Positions 1-5,515 are shown, counted from the stretch's first letter. The stretch is DNA of 5,762 nt from CAZTHM01 sp041946825 (GCA_041946825.1 JBHGBD010000061.1:1-5762), one strand, 5' to 3'. The notes: generated from the sequence alone by a model not told the origin. Program-made: numbers and translations.

Positions 1-68
1 AACGTCAGCCGCAAACCCTTCAGCAGGTCCACCAGAAAAATCCGGCGCAAAAGTTCGCTCAGTTTCAT
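1..68 (-). CDS. nuoI: NADH-quinone oxidoreductase subunit I (NuoI), N-terminal fragment cut by window edge
   Basis: Only the first 22 codons are visible. They read MKLSELLRRIFLVDLLKG and then LRLT, which fits the amphipathic N-terminal helix of NuoI (Nqo9/TYKY), typically ending in a (V)xLLKGLxLT pattern. NuoI carries two [4Fe-4S] clusters (N6a and N6b) that pass electrons down the peripheral arm of complex I towards the quinone site; those cysteine motifs lie beyond the window. The ATG is 1 bp after the nuoH stop codon, so translation is probably coupled to nuoH; no clear Shine-Dalgarno sequence is seen. The assignment rests on this short match plus the strong H-I gene-order convention of nuo operons. 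Confidence 0.85.
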   Translation of the reverse strand, partial: MKLSELLRRIFLVDLLKGLRLT

Positions 69-69
69 G

Positions 70-1299
70 TCAGAATCGGCCCAACCACGCGATCGGCGAA
101 GCTGCCGGGTGCGCGCTCAGCAGATACCGCACAATCGCCGTGACAATCAGATTCGCCAGCGCCAGCGGAATCATTACCCGCCAGCCCACGTTCATCAGCT
201 GGTCGTAACGGTAGCGCGGAAACGTGGCGCGATACCAGATGAACGCGTAGAGAAAAATCAGAACCTTCAGCGTGAACCAGAACACACCCTGGATCGCGAG
301 GTTTACCACCGGAATCGCTACGAATGCGGCCAGCAATACGAAGGCCGCTGTGAGCGCCATGAAGAAATATCTCTCCATCGGCACCCGGCTTTGGCGGCCC
401 TGCCAGATGACGAACGCCGCCGCGCCCAGCAGCGCGACCACCGGAAAATAATCCAGCAGATCCACGCCGCCCACCATCGCTTTGACGCTCGCGAAGGGCC
501 GCAGCCAGCCGCCCAGGAAGAGCGTGACGGCGATGCACGAAACCAGCACCATGGCGGTGTATTCGGCCATGAAGTAAAGCGCGAAACGAAATCCGCTGTA
601 TTCGGTGTGGAAGCCCGCGGTCAGTTCGGACTCGGCTTCGGGCAGATCGAACGGATTGCGGTTGGTCTCCGCCACCGCCGCAATCACATAGATCACAAAC
701 GCCACGGGCTGAAGGAAGACGTTCCAGATTCCCATCTTCTGCTGGTTCTCGACGATTTGGACCATGCTCAAGGTGTTCGAGATCAGGAGCACGCCGACGA
801 TCGCCATCCCCGCCGCCACTTCGTAGCTGACCATTTGAGCCGTGGAACGCAGCGCGCCCAGCAGCGGATAGTGGCTGTTCGAAGACCATCCGCCGAGGAT
901 GATGCCGTAGATGCCCAGCGAAGAAACACCTAGGATGAACAAGAGGCCGATATTGACGTCGGTGACAAAGAAATTGCCGGCAAACGGAATCGCCGCGAAA
1001 ACCGTGAAGGCGGCGGCGACGCTGATCGCGGGCGCAATCAGGAAAACCCATTTGTCCGCCCCCGCCGGAACGATGTCTTCCTTGAGGAGCAGCTTAATCC
1101 CGTCGGCGATGGGTTGAAGCAATCCCCACGGGCCGACGCGCATCGGCCCCAGGCGCGCCTGCATGAAAGCCAGAACCTTGCGCTCCATGTAAACCAGATA
1201 GGCAACCAACCCCGACAGCACCGCAAAGACAATCAGGATTTTGATCGTCGCAAAGATAAGCGAATGAGCCTGGAGATATTGAAGCGCGTCCTGTGCCAT
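70..1299 (-). CDS. nuoH: NADH-quinone oxidoreductase subunit H (NuoH / ND1 family)
   Basis: NuoH is the membrane subunit (ND1/Nqo8) that sits under the peripheral arm, helps form the quinone chamber and links quinone reduction to proton pumping. The 409-aa product has the family blocks in order: ERKVLAFMQARLGPMRVGP (residues 39-57), QPIADGIKLLLKED (62-75), the acidic cytoplasmic loop ETNRNPFDLPEAESEL (211-226), TEYSGFRFALYFMAEY (232-247), and the C-terminal KVLIFLYAFIWYRATFPRYR stretch (345-364) followed by YDQLMNVGWR. Many hydrophobic segments fit a polytopic inner-membrane protein. Between GGW (263-265) and WFTLKV (341-346) it has roughly 50 more residues than I expect for the family, with two extra hydrophobic stretches (about 285-300 and 311-335). 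It starts 5 bp after the nuoD stop and is clearly in the same operon. The ATG follows directly from that spacing; no good Shine-Dalgarno sequence is visible. Confidence 0.98.
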   Translation of the reverse strand: MAQDALQYLQAHSLIFATIKILIVFAVLSGLVAYLVYMERKVLAFMQARLGPMRVGPWGLLQPIADGIKLLLKEDIVPAGADKWVFLIAPAISVAAAFTVFAAIPFAGNFFVTDVNIGLLFILGVSSLGIYGIILGGWSSNSHYPLLGALRSTAQMVSYEVAAGMAIVGVLLISNTLSMVQIVENQQKMGIWNVFLQPVAFVIYVIAAVAETNRNPFDLPEAESELTAGFHTEYSGFRFALYFMAEYTAMVLVSCIAVTLFLGGWLRPFASVKAMVGGVDLLDYFPVVALLGAAAFVIWQGRQSRVPMERYFFMALTAAFVLLAAFVAIPVVNLAIQGVFWFTLKVLIFLYAFIWYRATFPRYRYDQLMNVGWRVMIPLALANLIVTAIVRYLLSAHPAASPIAWLGRF

Positions 1300-1304
1300 T
1301 GTGT

Positions 1305-2417
1305 TCAGCGGTCGACTTCCCCTAGGACGATGTCGAGCGTTCCGATTACAGCCACGACGTCCGCAATGAGATGCCCGCGAATCATCGTATCGAGCGCCTG
1401 GAGATTCACAAACGACGGCGGGCGCACGCGCACGCGATAGGGATGCGTCGAGCCATCGCTCACCACGAAATATCCCAGTTCGCCTTTGGGGGCTTCGATC
1501 GAGTGATAGACCTCGGCCGCGGGCGGCTTGATGACCTTGCCCACTTTGCCCATGATGGGACCGGGAGCGATCCGGTCCACCGACTGCCGGATGATGCGCA
1601 CCGATTGGTGCATCTCTTTGATGCGCACGATGTACCGGTCGTAGGTGTCGCCGTTCTGGCCAGTCGGGATTTCAAATTCCACCTTGTCGTACGCTTCGTA
1701 GGGTTGCGCCTTGCGAACGTCCCACTTCACTCCCGAGCCGCGCAGAACGGGGCCCGTCACTCCCAGCCCGATGGCGTCTTCGCCCGAGATCACTCCCACG
1801 CCCTTGGTGCGCTTCAGCCAGATACGATTCTTGGTGAGCAGCGTTTCGTACTCATCGCACTTGGGAAGGAAGTAATCGCAGAACTTCACCACTTCCCGCT
1901 CGAAGCCGTCGTAGAGGTCGTACTGCAAGCCGCCGATGCGAAACGCATGCGTGGTGAGCCGCGCGCCGCAGTAGTTTTCAAAAATTTTGAGGATTTCTTC
2001 CCGCTCGCGGAACGTGTAGAAAACCGGCGTCATCGCGCCGATATCGAGCGCGTGCGTCCCCAGCCAGAGCAGGTGGCTGGCGATGCGCTGCAATTCCGCC
2101 AGGATCATGCGCGTGTATTGCGCGCGCGGCGGAACTTCCACGCCCATCAACTTCTCCACCGCCTCGACGTAGCCCATGCCGTTGGTGACCGCGGCGACGT
2201 AATCCATGCGGTCGGTGTAGGGAGCAAACTGCGTGTAGGTGCGGTTCTCCGCGATCTTCTCGACCCCACGGTGCAGGTAGCCAATGACCGATTCTGAGCC
2301 CAGCACCTTTTCGCCATCCAGCCGCAGCTTGACGCGCAGAACGCCATGCGTGGCCGGATGCTGCGGCCCCATGTTGATGACCAGTTCGTTGGCGTCGAGA
2401 TAAGTGGCTTCGGGCAT
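1305..2417 (-). CDS. nuoD: NADH-quinone oxidoreductase subunit D (NuoD, 49-kDa family)
   Basis: NuoD (Nqo4, 49-kDa subunit) is a peripheral-arm subunit of complex I, related to the large subunit of NiFe hydrogenases, and forms much of the quinone-reduction pocket with NuoB. The 370-aa product is of normal length and collinear with the family. It shows MGPQHPATHGVLR (16-28), whose histidines (H20, H24) lie in the quinone-binding loop; PYTDRMDY (66-73), whose last Tyr matches the conserved quinone-head tyrosine; ELQRIASHLLWLG (108-120); and the C-terminal block RPPSFVNLQAL (332-342) followed by GHLIADVVAVIGTLDIVLGE (348-367) and the terminal VDR. The NiFe-binding cysteines of hydrogenases are absent, as expected for complex I. 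No frameshift is seen. The stop is 5 bp before nuoH. The start abuts a heptamer-repeat spacer and has no clear Shine-Dalgarno motif, but the N-terminus fits the family length. Confidence 0.99.
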   Translation of the reverse strand: MPEATYLDANELVINMGPQHPATHGVLRVKLRLDGEKVLGSESVIGYLHRGVEKIAENRTYTQFAPYTDRMDYVAAVTNGMGYVEAVEKLMGVEVPPRAQYTRMILAELQRIASHLLWLGTHALDIGAMTPVFYTFREREEILKIFENYCGARLTTHAFRIGGLQYDLYDGFEREVVKFCDYFLPKCDEYETLLTKNRIWLKRTKGVGVISGEDAIGLGVTGPVLRGSGVKWDVRKAQPYEAYDKVEFEIPTGQNGDTYDRYIVRIKEMHQSVRIIRQSVDRIAPGPIMGKVGKVIKPPAAEVYHSIEAPKGELGYFVVSDGSTHPYRVRVRPPSFVNLQALDTMIRGHLIADVVAVIGTLDIVLGEVDR

Positions 2418-2422
2418 TGCTT

Positions 2423-2453
2423 AGCTATCAGCTTTCAGTTGTCAGCCATCAGC
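2423..2453. repeat. Heptamer repeat, GCTGAYR type
   Basis: Read on the nuo-coding (minus) strand this stretch splits into 7-nt units GCTGATG, GCTGACA, ACTGAAA, GCTGATA and then a partial GCT. It ends 5 bp before the nuoD start codon. It is a degenerate short tandem repeat that happens to be open in several frames, so short reading frames across it are not evidence of a gene. Confidence 0.8.
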
Positions 2454-2476
2454 GCGCGTCACTTGCCTTTACTTTG

Positions 2477-2576
2477 GACTTTCAACTTTCGACCTTCAAC
2501 TTTTCAACTTCCGCCCTTCAACTTTCAACTTTCAACTTTCGACTCTTCAACTCTTCGACTTTCGACTCTTCAACTC
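2477..2576. repeat. Heptamer repeat array, GTYGAAR type, between nuoC and nuoD
   Basis: On the minus (transcribed) strand the stretch is purine-rich and built of about a dozen 7-nt units with consensus GTYGAAR (GTTGAAA, GTCGAAA, GTTGAAG and similar). An occasional extra A makes an 8-nt step, and one unit has degenerated to GGCGGAA. It lies wholly within the 163-bp spacer between the nuoC stop and nuoD start, and would be transcribed in the operon mRNA. It resembles the short tandemly repeated repetitive (STRR) class of bacterial intergenic repeats. It has no spacers, so it is not CRISPR. Confidence 0.88.
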
Positions 2577-2580
2577 CCTC

Positions 2581-3231
2581 TCACTGCCCGCTCTTAATTC
2601 CAATGTTGGCCTGTACCCAGGCGTCGTCCTGGCGCAGGATGTCGTAATCCTTGCGCAGCGGGTGCCCAATCCAGCCGTCGGGAAGCAGGATGCGTTTCAT
2701 GTCGGGGTGGCCTTCGTATTCCACTCCGAACATGTCAAAGACTTCCCGCTCCAGCCAGTTGGCGGTCGGCCAAATTCCAACGACGGACGGAACCTTTTCG
2801 CCTTCGCCCACAATCAGCTTCAGGCGCAGGCGATCGTTGCGCTGGAATGAATAAAGGTGATAGACGACGTCAAAGCGTTTCTCACGCTTGGGATAGTCGA
2901 CCGCCGTCTCGTCGGTCAGCAGCGTATATCCGCCGCCCTCTTCGCTTTTGAGGAATTCGCACACCGCCAGGAGGCTTTCGCGCGCCAAGGTCACCGAGGG
3001 TTGATTGCGGAAAATGACCGCCTCGCCGATGACGCCTGGAAACCGTTTCTGAAGCTCGTCGAGCAGCGGGTTCGACCAGGGTTCCGGTTTGACGGGGGGT
3101 TTAGGGGGAGCAGGCGCTTTGGGCGCGGGCGGCGCGGCCTTCGCCGGAGGACTGGCGGGCGCCCCCGCCACTGGCTTGGCAGGGGTTTCACTTGTTCCGC
3201 CGCCCGGCGGAGCCTTGGGTTCGTCGGCCAT
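2581..3231 (-). CDS. nuoC: NADH-quinone oxidoreductase subunit C (NuoC, 30-kDa family)
   Basis: NuoC (Nqo5, 30-kDa subunit) is a cofactor-free peripheral-arm subunit that packs against NuoD and NuoB. Of the 216 residues, about 54-200 form the conserved domain. Its hallmark C-terminal block starts at ANWLEREVFDMFGV (157-170) and continues through YEGHPDMKRILLPDGW (172-187) to the GHPLRKDY end (189-196). The first ~50 residues are low complexity, rich in Pro, Ala and Lys, and probably disordered. This is an unusual extension compared with the compact NuoC core, but the frame is open and the start has a plausible promoter about 50 bp upstream. A shorter start inside the linker cannot be excluded, as no strong Shine-Dalgarno sequence precedes the ATG. 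It is the first nuo gene of this transcript. nuoB, its usual upstream partner, is not present in the 2.5 kb to its 5' side. Confidence 0.97.
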   Translation of the reverse strand: MADEPKAPPGGGTSETPAKPVAGAPASPPAKAAPPAPKAPAPPKPPVKPEPWSNPLLDELQKRFPGVIGEAVIFRNQPSVTLARESLLAVCEFLKSEEGGGYTLLTDETAVDYPKREKRFDVVYHLYSFQRNDRLRLKLIVGEGEKVPSVVGIWPTANWLEREVFDMFGVEYEGHPDMKRILLPDGWIGHPLRKDYDILRQDDAWVQANIGIKSGQ

Positions 3232-3281
3232 TTACGAAGATGCCTAACTGGAATGCTTTCAGCGCACGAGCTAAATCATAG

Positions 3282-3311
3282 ATTCTGGCACAGGCCTTCA
3301 AATATTGTCAA
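3282..3311 (-). promoter_or_regulatory. Predicted sigma70-type promoter for the nuoC-D-H-I operon
   Basis: On the minus strand there is a perfect -35 box TTGACA (3306-3311), an 18-bp spacer and a -10 box CAGAAT (3282-3287; 4 of 6 consensus positions including A2 and T6). This puts the start site near 3275 and leaves a leader of roughly 45 nt before the nuoC ATG. An overlapping alternative -10, TATGAT (3275-3280, 5 of 6), exists but is poorly spaced from the -35 box. The local AT richness supports a promoter here. This is sequence match only. Confidence 0.6.
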
Positions 3312-3350
3312 TTATCATGACGACGTCGCGGGGAGCGTCGCTTCGAATTA

Positions 3351-3491
3351 GGCTGGCACAGACTTCGTTTCTTGAAGTCTGCGATCTCGCGCAGCGAGAG
3401 GCCGCGGGCACATCATGCCTCATTCTATCGCAAGAATGGTCTGCCCCTTCGGGGCACCGCAGACCCCACAAAGCCGGGGTCTGCGCCAGCC
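3351..3491. mobile_element. 141-bp REP doublet (REPIN/MITE-like), transposase-less derivative of the RAYT unit
   Basis: The element begins GGCTGGCACAGAC and ends GTCTGCGCCAGCC, inverted ends matching at 12 of 13 positions. The left arm has a stem CAGACTTC/GAAGTCTG (3359-3366 with 3374-3381) and a small hairpin TCTCGC-gca-GCGAGA (3385-3399). The right arm has TGCCCC-ttc-GGGGCA (3442-3456) and GCAGACCCC/GGGGTCTGC (3459-3467 with 3476-3484). The left arm matches 3828-3876 at 43 of 49 positions and the right arm matches 4482-4532 at 42 of 51. The ~40 bp between the arms replaces the transposase gene. It ends 7 bp short of the stop codon of the neighbouring small gene. Confidence 0.85.
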
Positions 3492-3498
3492 GGCCTCG

Positions 3499-3786
3499 CT
3501 AGCCAAAGATGCGACGGGCGACAAACTTCACCAAGCCGTACAACCCGACACCTGCCCCGGCCAGCGCGATCAGGCCACCAAACCGGACGTGAACTATGTA
3601 CCAGGGACTTTCAACGTACGCCTTGATAAGCTTCGACTTCGGCGCAAAAATAGAGAGAGGGTGATTCTTCCTTCCCGCCAATATCTCCTGGAGGGAGTGA
3701 GGGTAGAAAGTACAACCCACACCCACTACAAGGAAGATCATAACCGTGACTAACCCCGCCAAAAAGGAAACCGGCCCGCTGTCCAT
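3499..3786 (-). CDS. Small protein of unknown function with two predicted membrane segments
   Basis: This 95-aa product is not recognised. Two hydrophobic stretches are visible, FLAGLVTVMIFLVVGVGCTF (about 8-27) and IALAGAGVGLYGLVKFVA (about 73-90), separated by a polar loop rich in Lys, Pro and Tyr and ending in a basic VARRIFG tail. A two-pass inner-membrane hairpin protein is the simplest reading. An AGGA motif (3791-3794) sits 4 nt before the ATG, which supports both the start and a real gene. It lies between the 141-bp REP doublet (7 bp beyond its stop) and the RAYT unit (41 bp upstream of its start), on the same strand as nuoC. No enzymatic motif is seen. The loop-helix pattern SPWYI...R.GG recalls small uncharacterised membrane-protein families, but I do not assign one. 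A spurious frame remains possible. Confidence 0.6.
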   Translation of the reverse strand: MDSGPVSFLAGLVTVMIFLVVGVGCTFYPHSLQEILAGRKNHPLSIFAPKSKLIKAYVESPWYIVHVRFGGLIALAGAGVGLYGLVKFVARRIFG

Positions 3787-3790
3787 TTCG

Positions 3791-3794
3791 TCCT
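3791..3794 (-). promoter_or_regulatory. Ribosome binding site of the 95-aa membrane protein gene
   Basis: The minus strand reads AGGA followed by CGAA and the ATG at 3786. It is a short but well-placed Shine-Dalgarno match, and the main support for translation of this small gene. Confidence 0.5.
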
Positions 3795-3827
3795 GCCTCT
3801 CAGTAAAACTGCCATGAATGAACGGCC

Positions 3828-3876
3828 GGCTGGCGCAGACTTCGTTTTTTGAAGTCTGCGGTCTCCCGAAGGGAGA
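3828..3876. repeat. Left REP arm of the RAYT unit
   Basis: It consists of a 10-bp stem with a T-rich 7-nt loop followed by a 6-bp stem with a GAA loop. It lies just downstream of the RAYT stop codon, so it would also form at the 3' end of that mRNA, where REP hairpins often affect mRNA stability. Compared with the copy at 3351-3399, one G-C pair in the second stem has become C-G. Confidence 0.8.
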
Positions 3877-3888
3877 ACTTTGTAATGT

Positions 3889-4440
3889 TCATCCCAACCG
3901 ATCCATCGCCAGAATCGAAGCGTCTTCCAAGAAGTAGAACCTCCAACTCGACCACGGCCAGTCTCCGGGCTGTTTGACCAATCCCCGCTTGACGGGATTA
4001 TTGTGCATGTAATCGAGCTTCTCCAGCCGCTTCCTCTCGCTATAGACATTGAACGGGAAAAAACGCCGCTGCCAGACGCGGTAGTGTGACTCATCGTGCA
4101 CGGTGAGCGGCAGCCGCAGCCGTTCGAGCATCTTGCGGCACCAAGGATACTGTTGACTCTCGCGCAGCGCTTTCAGAGTCCGCCGGGCCGTCTCCTCTTT
4201 CAATCGTTTGACGATTCGACTCGTGGCCTCGGCGGCCTCGGGCTTCAGCAGCAGGTGGAAATGCTCGGGCATCAGCACCCAGCCGAGGAGCAGGAATTTC
4301 ATCTCGGCGCGGACTTCATTCAACGTCTCGGCAAAGCAGCGGCGAAAACGCTCGGAAAGAAACAAAGGCGCGCGGCGGTAAGTGCTGGTGGTGATGAATT
4401 GCAATTGCCCCGGACTGTAATGTCGCGGGTAAAAGGGCAT
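3889..4440 (-). CDS. REP-associated tyrosine transposase (RAYT, Y1/HUH, IS200/IS605-related)
   Basis: The 183-aa product belongs to the RAYT (TnpA_REP, Y1_Tnp) family of single-strand DNA endonucleases/transposases that act on REP palindromes. It shows the N-terminal FITTSTYRRAPLF strand (15-27), the metal-binding HUH motif in MPEHFHLLL (57-65; H60 and H62), WQRRFFPFNVYSE (123-135), and the C-terminal block EKLDYMHNNPVKRGLV (140-155), in which Y144 is the expected catalytic tyrosine, followed by DWPWSSWRFY (160-169). All key residues are present and the length is normal, so it looks intact. A GGGAG Shine-Dalgarno (4445-4449) sits 4 nt upstream of the ATG. It is flanked by REP arms whose outer ends are exact inverted repeats. 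RAYTs are usually single-copy domesticated genes that propagate non-autonomous REPs, which fits the transposase-less derivative 337 bp away. Confidence 0.95.
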   Translation of the reverse strand: MPFYPRHYSPGQLQFITTSTYRRAPLFLSERFRRCFAETLNEVRAEMKFLLLGWVLMPEHFHLLLKPEAAEATSRIVKRLKEETARRTLKALRESQQYPWCRKMLERLRLPLTVHDESHYRVWQRRFFPFNVYSERKRLEKLDYMHNNPVKRGLVKQPGDWPWSSWRFYFLEDASILAMDRLG

Positions 4441-4444
4441 GACG

Positions 4445-4449
4445 CTCCC
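4445..4449 (-). promoter_or_regulatory. Ribosome binding site of the RAYT gene
   Basis: The minus strand reads GGGAG, then four bases, then the ATG at 4440. Together with the family-like N-terminus this fixes the start. Confidence 0.55.
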
Positions 4450-4481
4450 GAGTATGCGCGCAGCGTGGTTTGTTCACAACC

Positions 4482-4532
4482 CTGTCCCTTCGGGACACCG
4501 CAGACATCACAAGTCAGATGTCTGCGCCAGCC
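4482..4532. repeat. Right REP arm of the RAYT unit
   Basis: Two consecutive hairpins end in GTCTGCGCCAGCC. The arm is the same length (51 nt) as the right arm at 3441-3491. All six stem differences between the two copies fall as three compensated base pairs (one C-G to T-A, one C-G to A-T, one C-G to T-A). The other three differences are in the 8-nt loop. Confidence 0.85.
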
Positions 4533-4534
4533 CC

Positions 4535-4559
4535 GCAGACCCCACACTTCAGGGGTCTG
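4535..4559. repeat. Extra truncated REP hairpin
   Basis: GCAGACCCC, an 8-nt loop ACACTTCA and GGGGTCTG form a third copy of the terminal right-arm hairpin, two bases after the RAYT unit ends. The expected GCGCCAGCC end is missing, because the sequence changes to the IS110 remnant region at about 4560. It shares its stem sequence with the 3351-3491 copy but has a different loop. Confidence 0.75.
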
Positions 4560-4564
4560 ATGCC

Positions 4565-5515
4565 ATGAAGGGGGCGGCTCGATTCGGAGTAGGATTTGGT
4601 TGTTGGAACTGGTATTACTTTCTGAACGTGGTCGAGCCGCTGGGGCTGGAGCTGCATCTGGTGCATCCGTGGAAGACGCGCGCGATCGCCTCGGCGCGGA
4701 TCAAGCACGACAAGTTAGATTCGCGGGTGTTGGCCGAGTTGCTGCGCACGGGCTTTCTGGCCGAGGCGTGGATTGCTCCACGCGCGGTGCGCGAGCGGCG
4801 GCAACTGCTCCGCTACCGTGTCCACACGGTGCAATGGGCGACGCGGTCGAAGAACTGCATTCACGCGATTCTGAATCGCAACGGGATTCGTTCGCCGCTG
4901 CGTTCGCCCTTCGGGCCGCAGGGGCGGCAGTTTCTCGAAACAACCGAGTTGCCAGCCACCGACCGCTGGGAAGTGGAGGGGCAACTCGAGCGACTCGATC
5001 TGCTGGGCGAGCAACTGCGCCGACTGGACCGCGAGATCCGGCAGCGTGCGAAGGCCAGCCCGGTCGCCCAAGCGCTCGAGCAGATTCCCGGCATTGGCTC
5101 GTTCATCGCCGCGCTGCTGATCGCCGAGATCGGAGACATCCGGCGATTCCCGACCGCCAAGCACTTGGCTTCCTACACCGGCCTGGTGCCGTCGCTGTAC
5201 GCCTCGGGGGAGCATCGCTGGGCGGGCGCGATTACCAAACAAGGCTCGACGGTGCTGCGCTGGGCGCTGGTGCAGGCGGCGCATCGCGCGGCGCTCAGTC
5301 CGCAATTCCAGAGTTACTACCAGCGGCAGCGTGCGCGGCACGGCACCGGCAAGGCCGCCGTCGCCCTGGCCAGGAAGCTGGCGGTCATCGTCTATTACCG
5401 CTGGCGGCAAGCGCTGCACGCCGCCGACCCGCCCCGCGAGCGCGGGCCAGAACAAGTTCGGGAGCGCACCTGTGCTGGCGCATGGTCGGAAGATCGACCC
5501 TACCAGTCTGATTAG
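4565..5515 (+). pseudogene. IS110-family transposase (recombinase), 5'-truncated
   Basis: This is an IS110-type DEDD/serine recombinase. From the ATG at 4565 (316 aa), recognisable homology starts near residue 12 (GCWNWYYFLNVVEPLGLELH) and continues with HPWKTRAIASARIKHDKLDS (34-53), carrying the last two RuvC-like acidic residues D49 and D52. It then runs through a helical linker into the Transposase_20 domain: IPGIGSFIAALLIAEIGDIR (174-193), ASYTGLVPS (202-210) and KQGSTVLRWALVQAAHRAAL (225-244), where S228 is the likely catalytic serine. Intact members have about 60-75 more N-terminal residues, including a GxDVHK-type Asp and a conserved Glu. The upstream DNA is REP sequence, so these are deleted rather than frameshifted. 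The in-frame ATG at 4439 only adds translated REP sequence. The protein is therefore probably inactive, although the rest has no stops. The left IS end, where IS110-group elements encode their bridge RNA, is missing. Confidence 0.93.

Larger units (their letters stand above)
3828..4532. mobile_element. 705-bp RAYT/REP unit with 13-bp perfect inverted ends
   Basis: The left end GGCTGGCGCAGAC (3828-3840) and right end GTCTGCGCCAGCC (4520-4532) are exact inverted repeats. The REP-associated tyrosine transposase gene lies between them on the minus strand. Each arm also folds on itself. Left arm: CGCAGACTTC/GAAGTCTGCG (3834-3843 with 3851-3860) and TCTCCC-gaa-GGGAGA (3862-3876). Right arm: TGTCCC-ttc-GGGACA (4483-4497) and GCAGACATC/GATGTCTGC (4500-4508 with 4517-4525). 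This is the classic layout of a RAYT gene flanked by the REP sequences it is thought to mobilise. No clear target-site duplication is seen, as expected for Y1 HUH enzymes. Confidence 0.85.

Noticed and set aside
67..933. Long plus-strand open frame opposite nuoH
   Set aside because: Antisense shadow of the well-conserved nuoH; Arg/His/Gln-rich composition with no recognisable domain.
1371..2297. 308-codon plus-strand open frame opposite nuoD
   Set aside because: Antisense shadow caused by GC-rich codon use in nuoD; His/Arg/Ala-rich and no family signature.
2477..2576. CRISPR-like array
   Set aside because: Units are 7-8 nt with no unique spacers; a simple tandem repeat.
2346..2647. Small open frames across the nuoC-nuoD spacer
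   Set aside because: They translate the heptamer repeats into repetitive Ser/Thr/Phe/Leu/Gln strings; a repeat artefact, not genes.
2857..3351. Plus-strand 164-codon frame opposite nuoC
   Set aside because: Antisense to nuoC and its low-complexity tail; Arg/Gly-rich shadow.
3750..4094. 114-codon minus-strand frame overlapping the RAYT 3' end
   Set aside because: Out-of-frame shadow of the RAYT gene that runs through REP sequence.
4441..4600. IS110 bridge RNA in the region upstream of the transposase
   Set aside because: This sequence is accounted for by RAYT-unit REP arms, and the IS left end is missing, so there is nothing to support a bridge RNA here.
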